Below are positions 21,254 through 33,175 of a stretch of DNA of 64,000 nucleotides, piece after piece. A program made the translations under genes and the position numbers. The stretch's first letter is position 1. Every line of letters starts with the position of its first letter. Location: contig CAUYUJ010009546.1 in NCBI GenBank assembly GCA_963575745.1, positions 18,501-82,500 on the forward strand, read 5' to 3'. Under the pieces are notes generated by a model. The model saw only the letters and a program-made list of their open reading frames with translations. It had not been told where the DNA came from and ran no database searches. The DNA is from Prorocentrum cordatum (lineage: Eukaryota > Sar > Dinophyceae > Prorocentrales > Prorocentraceae).

Positions 21254-21285
21254 GGTCGAGGTCGTCGTCGTCGTCGTCGCTTGCT
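21190..21285. repeat. (GTC)n microsatellite
   Basis: About 90 bp of GTC units; poly-Val, poly-Ser or poly-Arg frames result. Confidence 0.9.
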
Positions 21286-22002
21286 TGGCCGGACGGGCCA
21301 GGGGTAGGCGTTGGCCACCTCGAAGATCGGCGGCCGCAAAATGGGCGGAATCGGTCGGGAGCGTGCGCTGACAGCCGTTTCCTTCTCTGTTGTATGCTTC
21401 GACGTGGGCCGTGGGCCTCCTCCTCCTCCTCCTCCTCCTCCTCCCTCCTTCCTCCACTAGGGTATGCCCCCTGCCGGCACTAGTGAGAAGTCAGGGCTGT
21501 TGCACCACCAAATCGCAGGGGATTTTGCAGAAGCGCGCAAGGCACCAGTCTAGGTGTGTTGACGTTGACCCCTTCTCCACGGCCGCTCTCTGCTTTTCCA
21601 TTCGCTCTGCGCGCCCCGCGCCCGTCTCGCCCCGCCGATCTCCCGACCCTCGCGCCCGAGTCTGCCAGAAGTTTCGACGTGGATTGCTGGGCCCGAGCAG
21701 GACGCTGCGACTGCGAGCGCACTGAGAATCCATGTCTGGGAGATTTCCCAGCGCTGTCAGCGCCCCCCCTTCCGCATTCCCGCTGACTCCGACTTACCAG
21801 AGTGGACCAGTGCGCGGGATCCTGGGATCGTGCCCAGCTGATGACGGCATGTCGCCGCAGCGCGGTACCGCAACATCCCGACGCAGAAAAAAACAGTGGC
21901 TTGCAGCTTCCCGCTCCATTTTGCAGAGGTCCCGCGAAGTCCCGACCCCCGAGTCACGTCGGGAAGCTCTCGGAACGCTGCAAAGGGCCCGCCGTCGACA
22001 TT

Positions 22003-22004
<2 letters not shown>

Positions 22005-22100
<96 letters not shown>

Positions 22101-22104
22101 TATC
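22005..22104. repeat. (CAT)n microsatellite
   Basis: About 100 bp of nearly perfect CAT units; poly-His/Ile/Ser on + and poly-Asp on - are artefacts. Confidence 0.95.
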
Positions 22105-23650
22105 ACCGGCGCTGACGATCATCCTCGTCGTCCCGTTGCCTTGAACCTTGGCTCGAGTGCGCCCTGGAGGCACTGCGGTTTTATTGCTGGCACTGATGGT
22201 GTCGGCGTTTGACCAGGCGAAACGCATTTTCGTCTCCTTCCTTCGCACGCTGGCGGCGGCGCACGCGGTCAAGGTGGAGATCCGCCGAGTTGGCCCGGAT
22301 TTCTGAATGGCTCCTACGGACCCACGTCTGGTGGATGTTGAGGCGTGGACATGGGAGTTGCAGCAAGGCCTCTACGTTGGCCAAGGTTCATCGACGACGA
22401 CGAGGGCGCTAGAGTAGGACAGCGGGCGTAGTGTGTCGCTCCGCTGGTTCTGGCCGACCGCGCTTCGGCGCGACACGCTGACCTGTAACTGCCTTCCCGC
22501 CCCCTGGCGTGAGCACCCCGTGCTCTTCTCAGCCTCCCGCCCTTCGGAACGGAGCGGCAAGCTATCAGCCCGCGCGGCATAGCGTTTCGATGGGCCTGCC
22601 GCCGCCGTCGTGTGGAGCAGTAGTTCCCGACTTTAACCCAACAGGTAGCACCATGTCGCCCATGTTGGGGTTCCTCCGCCCATGTCTTCGGCAGGGCTCC
22701 TCGGCGGATGCGCGTGGTGCCCGCCCCTGAGCTATCCACCCCTTTTCTGCTTCCGCCGAGAAGACAATGGGGTCCCGAGAGAAGTTTGTCGTCGTCGTCC
22801 AGGATTGAATTTCGGGGTCCGATGTCGCAGTCTTCGACGTCGCCGAGTGCACCGGTGCGTTGTGAAACGGCTCGGGATGAAACGCGGGTCCCCAAGAGGA
22901 GGTCCAGGCTTCCAGGGGCACGCGCTGTGAAGCAAAATGTATCCGTCGTCGTTGTCGAGGATCGAGCTTTGAGGTTCGACGTCGTCGTCGTCGTCACTTT
23001 TTTAGCCAGGCACATAGACAGAAATGGAGACAGAGGGAACGGGAGAGAGATATGGACAGAGAGGAAAAGAGAGACAGAGAGAGTAGTATCAAGACACAGT
23101 GAGCAAGAGAAAGAGAGAAAGCTGCATGGAGAGAGGGGGAGAGAAACAGTCTCCAGGGAGGGCGAGAGGGACATACATATACACATGTAAGCAGCAAGCG
23201 TAGAAACATCAAAAACGATACTGCTATACGTGAGACCGATGGAGTCATAATATGCATAGAAGCGTGTGTAAGAGATCGAGTGATAATCGTATAAACAGAA
23301 AGAAACATACATATATGTAGAGAGAACGACAATACAATCTATACAGAAAACGGAGAGAGAGAGAGAGAGAGAGACGATTTGGGTTAGAGAGAGAAGGATA
23401 TATGAACAAGGCAGGGGAAGAAAACAGACACAACGAACAATAGAGAGAGCGAGAGAGCGAACGATAGAGCGAGAGAGAGAAATGAAGAACATGAGAGACA
23501 GAGAGATCGAGAGAGAGAGAGAGAGAGCCAGACAAAGCGACACACATGTGTGTATATATCATACATACGTACACATAAGTCCTCATGCCGAAAATGGTTT
23601 CCTGTCTGATTAAGAATTTACGGTGACGCCAGTGGATCAAATTTGGTCCC
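22105..23650. other. Spacer, GAGAGA-rich at its right end
   Basis: No supported gene. The right part (22990-23530) is a degenerate (GA)n-rich region, producing Ser/Leu frames on the - strand. Confidence 0.5.
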
Positions 23651-23944
23651 TTTTTTCGCGTGTGCGACAGCTTCGTGGATCCTATTTCTGTGTTGCGCGG
23701 ATCCAATTTCCCGTGTGTGCCAAAACTAACAATGGATCCATTTTTGGTTTGGGAAAAGATATCTGCTAATTTTCATCACCGTGGATCCAGGGGAAGTCGG
23801 GTCCACGGGGCACCGCACGAGAAGCATCATGTTATCCACGGAGCTGTGGATCTGCACACCAAAGCTATGGTTTTAAGGGGGAAGCGGCGGTCTTCCCAGG
23901 ACGGAGAGGGGAAGGAGGATGGTGGAGGCACGGGGAGGGGGGAG
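23650..23944 (+). repeat. Segmental duplication, copy 1
   Basis: Positions 23781-23944 are identical by eye to 24684-24847 (164 bp). The preceding ~125 bp are a diverged match (GCGCGGATCCAATT in both). Contains the hairpin ATCCAC-GGAGCT-GTGGAT. Confidence 0.85.
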
Positions 23945-24115
23945 AAGGGGAGAAAGGGACGGGAGGAGGGAAGGGATATGAGAAACAATCAGGAAGGAGG
24001 GGGGGAGGGAGGAAGAAAGGGGAGGAGGAGGCGGGAGGAGGGATGCGGAAGGAGGAAAGAGGAGGGAGGAGGAGGAGGCAGGGGGAAGAGGGAGGGGGTA
24101 GGAGGAGGAGGCGAG
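23945..24115. repeat. GGA/GGGAGG-rich purine tract
   Basis: Almost pure purine on +; similar sequence follows the second duplication copy at 24848-24960. Confidence 0.85.
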
Positions 24116-24542
24116 AGAGAGGACGGGGAGCATGAGGACACGCAAGCAAAGTGTCCAGATCGGAAGCTCGAGTGCCACAGCGGGCCGAGCCCCCTCCCTC
24201 AACTCCCTCCATAACAGATGGCACGCCCCTGGCCGAAGAGAGCTCTACACGTATCCGTTCACCTGAATGGCACGTCGTTTCCGACATTTGGGGTTGAAGA
24301 TGTTTTTGTTCGGCCTGCGTAGGTGGGATTTCACGTTGCGCCTCCGCCAATAACACCATGTGTTCTTTCGCACATTTCTGGCGCCGCGGCACCGGCCAGG
24401 GATACTGGCACATACGCATTGTATAGTGAATGCGTTCTGCCACCGCCGCCCTCGCGTGCAAATGCGAAAGGGATGCCAGATCCTTTGTCCCCAGGCCGGA
24501 AGCTCTTCCTTCTTTGACTCAGAAGATATAGTAACACGCATG

Positions 24543-24847
24543 TGTCCAATTGGATCCTTTTTCGCGGTTGCGACAGTTTCGTTGGTCCTCTTTCTATGTC
24601 GCGCGGATCCAATTCCCCCTATGTGCGAAAACCATTGGATCCATTTTTGCTCTGGGAATACATTTGTAATAGTGATTATCATCGTGGATCCAGGGGAAGT
24701 CGGGTCCACGGGGCACCGCACGAGAAGCATCATGTTATCCACGGAGCTGTGGATCTGCACACCAAAGCTATGGTTTTAAGGGGGAAGCGGCGGTCTTCCC
24801 AGGACGGAGAGGGGAAGGAGGATGGTGGAGGCACGGGGAGGGGGGAG
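24543..24847 (+). repeat. Segmental duplication, copy 2
   Basis: Partner of 23650-23944, about 903 bp downstream in the same orientation, with the same purine-rich sequence at its 3' side. Confidence 0.85.
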
Positions 24848-25109
24848 GAGGGGAGAAGGGACGGGATGAGGGACGAGAGGGGAGAAACAATCAGGAAGGA
24901 GGGGGGGAGGGGAGAAAAAAGGGGAGGAGGAAGAGGGAGGAGGGATGCGGAAGGAGGAGAGAGCAGTCTCCAAGGGTCTGAAGAGATCCGCCGCAGGCAT
25001 TGTTTCTTTGTTTCTTTCTTTCTCGCGCACTCTCTCTCTCTCTCTCTCTGTCTCTCACCAAAGGATACACCGAGTTTGCCACACACGTCGATTTTTGCGT
25101 CGAACCTAT

Positions 25110-25300
25110 GACGGTGGGTCGCGGGTGGGTCGTGAGTGGGTCGCGGGCCGAGTCGCGGGTGGGTCGCGGGTGTGTCGCGGGTGGGTCGCAGGCGGGTCGC
25201 GGGGTGGGTCACGGGTGGGTCGCGGTTGGGTCGTGGGTTTGGTCGCGGGCGGGTCGCGGGTGGGTCGCCGCGGGCGGGTCGCGCCAGGTCGCGGGGGGGA
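25110..25300 (+). repeat. GGGTGGGTCGC minisatellite
   Basis: Tandem 9-11-bp units GTGGGTCGCGG. Closely spaced GGG runs make the + strand a G-quadruplex candidate (inference). Confidence 0.85.
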
Positions 25301-25319
25301 CGACAAGTCATTTTTTCCG

Positions 25320-25985
25320 TCGGTGGCGAGGCTGAGGTGGCTGCACCAGCGATAGAGTTAAGCGGGGGCACCGAGAAGCGAATTGGCCAGCGTGCAAGAG
25401 CGGGAAGAGGGCAGAGTGAGCGGCCGCGGAAGTGGGGGAGAAGAAGAGGCCACTCAGGGGCGGACGAACCTGACCCGAATGAGCTGGCGCGGCCAACCCC
25501 GTCAGCGGGATCCATGGCAACTGCTGGGCCGCGGCGCTGGGGCACCCACAGGCGATGACCAGGTCCAGTACGTGTGAAACAAGTTGGTGTTGCAGTGACG
25601 TTGCCGATGAAGTAGGCGAAGTACTTGGACGACACAAAGAGGGCCGCAGGGCCGCCCAGGTGGGTGGCAGGTGACAAGGTACGGCAAGTTCGCGAACAGT
25701 CTAGGTTTGGATTGCAACCAGCAAAATGCTGGGCCCGAGGAGGGGATGCAGGCGGCAAGGCCAAGCCCAGGTGCCCATCCACAGGAGGAGGCTGAAACTG
25801 CGGCAGCCACGCAAGCGCCATGGCGGCGCGGGGGGGGGGGGAAGGCGAAGGGCGAAAAGGGGGGCAAGGGAACAGAAAGGAGGAACACCCCGCCTGCGTG
25901 GAGACCCTTGCAGGCGGGGCGACGGGGCCAGGCGGCCCAGCGCCAGCGTTGCAGCTGCCGGGGGGTGGCCCTGGCTGCGGGACGA
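25320..25985. other. Region of uncertain coding content
   Basis: Non-repetitive and without long microsatellites. Frames on both strands stay open; on - one reads FVSSKYFAYFIGNVTATPTC near 25615-25670 and on + one reads KFANSLGLDCNQQNAGPEEG near 25685-25745. Neither is recognised; a decayed coding remnant is possible. Confidence 0.25.
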
Positions 25986-25989
25986 CAGG

Positions 25990-26018
25990 TAACACCAAGC
26001 AACAACAAAAAGGCAACC

Positions 26019-26067
<49 letters not shown>

Positions 26068-26198
26068 CCACAACCACAACCACAACAACAACATCAAACA
26101 ACAAACAACATCAAATAACAAACAACAAACAACAAACAACACACAACACACAACAAACAACAAACAACAAACAACAAACAACAAACAACAAACAACAC

Positions 26199-26260
<62 letters not shown>

Positions 26261-26405
26261 CCAACAACAACAATAACAACAACAACAGCAACAACAACAA
26301 CCACAACAACAACCACAACAACCACAACAACAACACCAACACCAACACCAACACCAACACCAACACCACCAACACCACCAACAACAACAGCAACAACAAT
26401 CCGCA
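25990..26405. repeat. (AAC)n microsatellite
   Basis: About 400 bp of AAC units interrupted by CACAAC, AAACAAC and CACCAAC variants. Poly-Asn/Thr/Gln frames on + and Val/Leu/Cys frames on - are artefacts. Confidence 0.95.
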
Positions 26406-26890
26406 CCGCAAAACCTCACCTCAGCCACGCGCCCAAGGCCAGTGAATGACCGTTCGGCCCCTTCACTCTGATGTTGCAGATCTGTAACACAAACACACAC
26501 ACACTCACACACACACACACGTTGAGCGGGCCGGCCTCGGAACAAGATTGGCTAGAGCAAAGGTAGCAGATTCCTCCTTCGAGCTGATTGGAAGCCGCGT
26601 GAACAGGGATCGCGCGTAATTGGTAGGAGCCAACAGGAATTGACACACGGAGGCAGTGTTTCACCCAGGCGCGGCGCGTTCCGCTCCTTTCCCCCTTCTC
26701 TCCCCGCTCCGCCGCTGGCAGGAGTTCGCTGGACCCCTGAGTCCTGGCCTGCCCCCTCCTTGTTTATTTTTTCTTTTTTGCCCTAGTCCACATCGGGGGG
26801 GGGGAGTTCGATCGCCTCTTCGTGCCGCACGGGAAGGGTCGCTCGAGGTAGAGCACTGTCGAGAGGCAGCGGGGCAACGGATCGAGGCCA

Positions 26891-27010
26891 TGGACAGAGC
26901 AGGGGAGGCACCGATGCGGCGCGTGGCCGAGCGGCTGCACCAGCTCGTCGACCCCAGGCTGCACAGTTTCGCCCTGCCCTTAAGGGCCCGCCACGATTGT
27001 GCCCGGGCCA
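26891..27010 (+). CDS. Short exon-like frame
   Basis: Unrecognised. Starting at an ATG at 26890-26892 the frame reads MDRAGEAPMRRVAERLHQLV then DPRLHSFALP with GC-rich third positions, unlike the flanking frames. No splice sites can be assigned with confidence. Confidence 0.2.
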
Positions 27011-27401
27011 GAGGTCTCCCCCTGGCACCGCCGCCCCCCGACCCTGCGAGTCGAATCTTGCTCCTTCTATGTCGTCAAACCCGTCAGCCGCAGCTCGAGG
27101 GCGAGATTACCCGTTCACCTCCGCACATTGGTTTCCATATCTAACACGCGTGCGCGCCCAATTGAGTTACTGGAGTGCTGTGGCAACGTGCTGGACCCTG
27201 ACGTGCGCCGGGTTGCAAGTGCAGCTGCGTTAAGTTTACAAAGTAAGCCTCGTGCGCGTCATCATGCATGAATGCGAGCGCGTGCAATACATGATGTGAA
27301 TTCCAACGTCGCGGCAGTTACGTTGGTTGCCCCACCCCTCGAAGAATAAGCATATTCATAGAAACATGGACTGTACGGAGGCCGACCAGGGCAGATGTAA
27401 T

Positions 27402-27487
27402 GGATCGGCGCTGGGCCCCCTGGCGGCGCTTCTGGTACCGCCCCTGGCGCGATCCGCGCGCCAGGAAGAGGCGTCCAGCTCCAATCC
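27402..27487. mobile_element. Double-hairpin element, copy 2
   Basis: Outer stem GGATCGGCGCTGG pairs imperfectly with CCAGCTCCAATCC. Hairpin 1 is GGCGGCGCT-TCT-GGTACCGCC (imperfect); hairpin 2, CCTGGCGCG-ATCCG-CGCGCCAGG (27443-27465), is perfect. Confidence 0.6.
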
Positions 27488-27791
27488 GAGAAATTCACGC
27501 CGACTTCGAACGCTGATGTTGATAATCGAGCGCCCGGGCTAATACCTCCCCCTTACCTCCAAGTCCATGGAAGCTTATGGACTCTAGATCACGCTTCAGA
27601 ACATCAAGAATCTGGGCTGGACCCTGTGTGTTTTCTCGGAGCCTTCCTTTTTTGCAGAGTGCTCGTATATCTGGACCTGGACTACTCTCTAAGAAAACGC
27701 TCGGAGTGAAGCCCGCCCGCTTCCCTTGTGTAGAACTTTCTTCACTCAAAGCAGGGCTGTACGGTGCATGGGCGCCGTTCTTGGGGAAACC

Positions 27792-27943
27792 AAAAGGGAC
27801 CGATACTGCTACTCCCTGGACCTCTTTTGGGGTGCGTTCTGACCAGGGTTTCGAGGCGAATCCAGCGGTGGCGACGAGGGCCTCCCAGGAGACCCCAAAA
27901 AGGCGCAAACGAGGCAGGGGTAGCGGCAGAGATACCCATTCCT
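27792..27943 (-). mobile_element. AAAAGGTACC inverted-repeat element, copy D
   Basis: Reverse-strand copy: left AAAAGGGACCGATACTGCTA, internal GTTTCGAGGCGAATCCAGCG and GGTGGCGACGAGGGC, right end GGGGTAGCGGCAGAGATACC. The ends are diverged. See the copy at 32531. Confidence 0.6.
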
Positions 27944-28106
27944 ATTCTGAGTAGCGGTAAGACGCCACACCGTCGGCTGCCCGGATCTGCGGCGCGCGCT
28001 GCGCGTTGGGCACGAATTCGTGGGGAGGGGGGGTGAGGCATGGGGGGCGGGAAGCAACGTTGATGGGACTGTGTTCCGCCACCACCACCATAAGTCGGAG
28101 GGGGGA

Positions 28107-28155
28107 AGGAGGAGGAGGACGAGGAGGAGGAGGAGGAGGACGAGGAGGAGGAGGA
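28107..28155. repeat. (GGA)n tract behind one foldback arm
   Basis: A half copy of the fold-back arm found at 33405: CCACCACCACCATAAGTCGG precedes a GGA run. Confidence 0.65.
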
Positions 28156-28689
28156 GGCAACGTGCCCTGCTCGGGCCCTGAAGGCCCCTTCCTGGGCCCT
28201 GCAGGGCTCCTCCTCTGGGGGCCCTGAATGGCCCCTCTTCTGCACCCCTCGCGGCCTCCCCCCCCCAGTGCATCGCCCCCCCCGAGCTCCCGCCCCAGCG
28301 CGGAGGCTCGACGGCCCCCCGCCAGTGACCTCGTAGAGTTTCGACACATTTTCCAGTGTCGATGTCAAGCCGGTTCCGCAAGGTCTTTCGGTCCTTAGAT
28401 TGCCCCTACAGCCCTGAAAATCTGACCAGCAGATGCGCCATGGCCCACTCCAGGCGGCACAGCGTTCCAAAACCGACCCCACGTTGTCACACTGCCTCTT
28501 TACGTCGGATTGGCTCCAGCCGCGCCCCGGCCGCCCGAGGTCCTGCCGGCCCCGGCGCTCCGGCGCACGGCCCCTGCGCCGCGGCCGCCGCCGGCCTCGG
28601 AGGCGCGCCCGGGGGCGGCCCGCCGCCGAGGCCTCGCCTCGGAGGGCGAGCTGCCGAGACTCGGAGGAGCAAGGCGGGTGCGGCTGCAC

Positions 28690-28925
28690 GGCAGGTTCGC
28701 GTCGTGTCGACCGGCGGCGACCCCGCCGCGGGCGTGCAAAGGTCGAACGCCGCCAGTGGCCCAGAATCGACTGTTTGGAACGGTCGGGCGATCGCGAAGC
28801 CGCCGATCGTTCAAGGTTGAACGATCCACGCGGTGTCAGAAACCAACGCCAGGGTCGTCACGACACGAACCTGCCGTACTCCTGAGATGGGTCGTCACGA
28901 CACCAACCTGCCGTACTCCTGAGAT
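28690..28925 (+). repeat. CGCGGGCGT dispersed repeat, copy 1, with 39-bp tandem tail
   Basis: CGGCGACCCCGCCGCGGGCG and GAACGCCGCCAGTGGCCCA, ending ACACGAACCTGCCG, recur in the same order at 52160-52330. A GTCGTCACGACACGAACCTG unit of about 39 bp is then duplicated in tandem at 28854-28925. Confidence 0.65.
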
Positions 28926-29183
28926 CATGGCGTTGCATTTTTTCCGCGCCGGTTGTTTTTTCGCGTATTTGTTCGTGCCCGGGGACCCTCGCAGCTCGAT
29001 CCGGCCCGACAAAGGGCGCGGAAAGATAGGGTCTAGGGCTCTGGGCGTGTTTTTTTTACGATGTTGCATTTTTTCCCATCTCTCCCTTGGTTGGGCTTTT
29101 GTTTTGAATAGAGCAGTGGGGTCTCCACCTCCTCGCCCCCCCCCCCGCTCTCCTCTCGGCTCTCTCCTCTCGCATCTCATCTT

Positions 29184-29485
29184 GGGGGCTGCGAAGTGTA
29201 AGATTGTCGCCACTTTTGAGGGCTGCTGGGGGAGCCAGCACAGTGGGGCCCCAGACAGACCCAAACGGGGCCTCGCCCTGGGGGGCTGCGAAGTGTGAAA
29301 TTGTCCCCACTTTTGAGGGCTGCTGGGGGAGCCGCGCTGGGGCCCCAGGCAGATCCAAACGAGACCTTGGCATCCCCGGGGGGGGCTGCGAAGTGTGACA
29401 ACGTCGCCACTTTCGAGGGCTGATGGGAAGCCAGCACGGTGGGGCCCCACGCAGACCCAAACGGGACCTGGCCATCCCTGGGGGT
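29184..29485 (+). repeat. 97-100-bp tandem repeat, three copies
   Basis: GGGGGCTGCGAAGTGT starts at 29184, 29281 and 29381. Each unit continues with TCGCCACTTTTGAGGGCTG, GGGGCCCCA and AGACCCAAACGGG. A short CTTGG array follows. Confidence 0.85.
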
Positions 29486-29740
29486 CGTTTGGACGTCGCG
29501 GGAGGCCTCTCAGGGGCTGCTGCGGGCCGTGTTGAAGCCTCTTGGGGGCCGTTCTGCTGCCTGTTGTGTCGTCTTCGGGGCCTCTTGGGGATCTCTTGGG
29601 GCCTGCTGGCAGCCTCATGGGGGCCAATTGGCGGGGGGAAACACGGATGTTCTGTCCGTGTTCCCCCTCGTGGGCCCTTCTTGGTGCCGCGCTGGGGCGG
29701 TGCTGGGGGCCGCTTGGGCCGTCTTGGAGCGTCCATAGGT
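29486..29740 (+). repeat. CTTGG array, partial
   Basis: GGCCTCTTGGGG-type words recur to about 29740 without the internal 80-bp motif. Confidence 0.65.
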
Positions 29741-29869
29741 GTTCCGCAGACTCTCAGACTCAGGATTCCTTTTCCAAGGGATCGATGTGCAATTCTTTTG
29801 TCGTAACACATGTTCTGAAGATCACTGACCTGAGCCCCAGACCTCCGACGTTCAGATGTTTTTTTTGTT

Positions 29870-30380
29870 TCAGAACGTCGACACTTCGAGGTCTCGACCC
29901 ATTTCCCTGGACCGGTTTTTCATCCCGAGTCGTTGTTTGACGGCTCCGAGGCCCGGTACGTGCCCCCAGAGGCCGAAAATAGCAGAAAACTTCACGTCGT
30001 GATTTGTTCATGACTCCAGGGGGTCTGGGGCCAGTCACATCACGACGTCGCTCTCGCCCCATCGAGTATGGCAGAACCCCTAAACCTCATAGCACAAGGA
30101 AGACGTGGCTTAACTTTGTCCCCGTGCTTGCACGAGGGATCATCGGGTTGGTTGGGCTTGACACATCTGCAGCAACAAAAACTCCGTCCTAATTGATTTG
30201 GGCCCCTTGACGTAAAGGTCCGACCCCAAACCCTGAGATCCGACGTAGCGAAAAAAAGTAAAATCGTAGAAAATCACGCCCGTAACCCTAGACCCCATCT
30301 TTCTGCGTCATCCTTCGAGCTGGATTGATCGTCGAGGGTCCTCGGGCCTGAGAACAGGCGAAAACGCGCGGTTCAACAAA
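29870..30380. other. Dispersed non-coding repeats
   Basis: 29880-30020 is a copy of the CATCCC-GTCGT repeat. 30220-30310 (CTGAGATCCGACGTAGCG, then CCCTAGACCCCATC) matches the unit of the 43.3-43.5 kb tandem repeat. No gene seen. Confidence 0.5.
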
Positions 30381-31374
30381 AGTTGCGACGCCAGGATCTC
30401 AGGGAAGGACCTGGGGCTCGTTCATTGTCAATCACAGTCGTGGGAGGGATTGCGCTCTGGGATCAGGCTGGTGACCTGTGCGACCACGGCCTCGGGGCGC
30501 CCAGCAGGGGCGACGCGAGGCCGCACGCGCGGCTCCAAGAGAGAGAGAGAGAGAGAGCGCGCCGAGCCCCCACCGATCAGAGAGCCAGAGAGACCGCCCC
30601 CACCGCGGGGGCGTGGTGGCACCGCGTTTCCCTTCCAGCACCGCTGAGGCTGCTGCTGATCGTTATGTCTTGCGCTGCCGCTTGATGCGGTACACCTACA
30701 CTGGGCACCGCATATGTATACATATGTCGAGAAGCCAACTTACTTTGTGGGACCACTCCAGAATGAGGGTGTTCGACCAACCAGCGCTGGTCAGAGGAGA
30801 AAGGGGTGCCGGTACTGCCACCCCTGTCTTGTTGTCGTCCCTCTTGTGGGCCTCCTGGGATTTGTTGCATCTGCTTATCGCCCCTCGCTTTCGCCCTTTT
30901 GGGCCTCCTGGGAGATCTCTCTTGCTCCTCGTCGCCCGACCCCCGCCCGAGTGCGCGCCGAGAGCGCGGGAGCGGCGCGCCCCTGGCGGCCGCCAGGGCC
31001 CGCCGAGCGCGCCCTCCCGGGAGCCCCGCGGCGGCGAGGGCGCCTGGCCCGCGCCCCGCCACGCGGATGCCAAGGGCCGGCGCCGTCCCCGCGGGCACCG
31101 GAGCTCAGAGGAGGAAGAGGTGCACACTGTTCATGCCTAATGCTTCGAAAGTTCTTTGATTTTTTGGGGGGCCAAGATCCTTTCGTTTCTAATTGTTCTG
31201 CCCTGGTCCTCTTCCTGGCCACTGGGGGGCCAGGAACAATTAGAAACTAGCACACTTAGAAATGAGCACGATAAGAAATGAACAACGTGTACCCTCAGGA
31301 GGTCTCTTGCTTTGCCCCCCCCCCTTTTCACCCCGCGCTACATCGGACTTCTCCAAAATATTATCCTCCTTCTC

Positions 31375-31522
31375 CTGCCTCCTCCTCCTCCTCCTCCTCC
31401 TCCTCCTCCTCCTCCTCCTCCTCCTCCTCCCCCTCCTCCTCCTCCTCCTCCTTCCCTCCACCTCCTCCTCCTCCTCCTCCTCCTCCTTCTCTTCCTCCTC
31501 CTCCTCCTCCTCCTCCTCCGTT
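31375..31522. repeat. (CTC)n tract
   Basis: Nearly pure polypyrimidine on +. Confidence 0.9.
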
Positions 31523-31894
31523 CCTCCTTCTTGTTTGGCGGATGCCGCGGGAACCAATGATTAGTTACCCCCGATTGGTGGGACCCCAGTCCTCCAATAA
31601 GGCCGCCGAAAGATAGTTAGTTACCCCTTCTTGGGGGGAATGGAAAGGCTTATTGCGGTAGCCCATACCTCTACCTTCAGGAAGCGATTCAGGAACCCCT
31701 TTGTGTTGTCACTAGCACCGAAATGACAACAAACCTCTCGCGTGGGCGGAATTCGCGGAGCGTTTTTTCTTTGTTTTGCTGTTTTTTTTTAAAAAAATTT
31801 TGTTTCTGCACCGCGATATTTTGAACACCGCACCGATCTCTTTAGGTTGCCAGGATGACGCCTCCGGGTGTTGCACGCTTTATGGTTTCTCTGG

Positions 31895-32063
31895 AAAGGG
31901 GGGGGGGCTCCCTAATCTCTTCTTAGGGTTATCCTTCTTTTGCTTCCTCCTTTTTCGGCCTCCTCGGAGGCCCTCGTCGCCACCGCTGGATTCGCGTCGA
32001 TATTCTTTTTGATCAGAGCGCACCCCGGGAGAGGTCCGGGGAGTAGCGGTATCGGTACCTTTT
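31895..32063 (+). mobile_element. AAAAGGTACC inverted-repeat element, copy A
   Basis: The right end, GGGGAGTAGCGGTATCGG then TACCTTTT, is intact. The interior CTCGTCGCCACCGCTGGATT and GCACCCCGGGAGAGG match the other copies. The left end is degraded. Confidence 0.6.
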
Positions 32064-32530
32064 GGTTTGCCCAGGCCGCCGCCTTCCCAGACCCCTCCGA
32101 CTCATGAAGCAACCTGGACGGGCTTCTCCAGATGTTCGGCCTCCAGGCGCCACTCGCCTGCCCTCGGGGCCGCAGGAGGAGGAACCTGTCCTGGGGAATG
32201 CGTCGGGACCTCCTGGGGGCGGTTATCACGGGAGGAAACACCACCCGGACTGGACAATTGGCGTTTACTAAACGGCCCTGGGCGTTTATTAAGCAGCCCT
32301 GCCCTGTTCGATTCCGTTTTTGGGCGCGTTTGCTGAACGACTTCGCGTGTCGGTGTGGTTGTTATGGGAGTGGATTTTTTGTTTTCTAGGTTATCATACT
32401 AAAAGAGCAGGGCGTCGCGCCCTGCCGCGTGGATGCCGAGGCCGCTGCCTTCCCAGGGCTCCTTTTGATTCCTCCTGTTCGATCCGACTCAAATTCGAAG
32501 TCTGAACGAGAGGCTGAAGATCAGAGGAGG

Positions 32531-32679
32531 AAAAGGTACCTATACCTCTGCCCTTCCCTCGTTTTTCCTCTTTTCGGGCCTCCTGGGAGGATCTTGTCGC
32601 CGCCGCTGGATTCGCCTTGAAATCCTGGTCAGGACGCACCCCGGGAGAGGTTCGGGGAGTAGCGGTATCGGTACCTTTT
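32531..32679 (+). mobile_element. AAAAGGTACC inverted-repeat element, copy B
   Basis: 149 bp bounded by AAAAGGTACC and GGTACCTTTT. The pairing continues inward (AAAAGGTACCTATACCTCT against AAAAGGTACCGATACCGCT read from the right end). The interior has CGCCGCTGGATTCGCC and CGCACCCCGGGAGAGG. Short, non-coding and with inverted ends: MITE-like. Copies A (31895), C (34795) and D (27792, reversed) and a left half near 30798 belong to the same family. Confidence 0.75.
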
Positions 32680-32993
32680 CGTTTCCCCAGAAGAGGGGTG
32701 GACGAAATCTTGACAAAATCTGGTCGAGATCACGTTTACGATAGGGCCGTGGAGGTCGACGGAGGCCAGGCTCCATTCCGATTCTTCGGATTCGATGCGA
32801 TTCGATTTCGATGGCTTCCGATTCCGATCCGATTCGACTTCCGATTCCGACTCGACCCCCTCGAGCCATGAGCAAATCACGACGGGAGTTGTTTCGCGGC
32901 CTTCACGTGCCCTTCTCGGCCCTCGGGGCCGTCAAAAACGGATCAGGATGAAAAGCCCGTTCGGGGGAATGGGTCGAGACCTCCTGGGGACGT

Positions 32994-33068
32994 GCTGGAC
33001 CCCCCCCCTGGCGGTGCCTCCGGCGCGGCCCCTGGCGTGCTCCGCGCGACAGGGAGGGGGGGTCCAGC
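32994..33068. mobile_element. Double-hairpin element, copy 3
   Basis: Outer stem GCTGGACCCCCCC pairs perfectly with GGGGGGGTCCAGC. The inner hairpins GGCGGTGCC-TCC-GGCGCGGCC and CCTGGCGTG-CTCCG-CGCGACAGG carry mismatches. Confidence 0.6.
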
Positions 33069-33175
33069 CTTAAGTCGGGGCTTCGGGTCGCGTGCAGGCA
33101 GCCCCCCCCCAGGCAGTCACAGCTGGCTTCAACCGGCACCCCCGGGTAGTTTCAGCTGGCTTCAACAGGCCACCC

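Noticed and set aside
24730-26406. 558-codon - strand frame
   Set aside because: Poly-Val from the AAC microsatellite, then the GGGTGGGTCGC minisatellite, then a polypurine tract.
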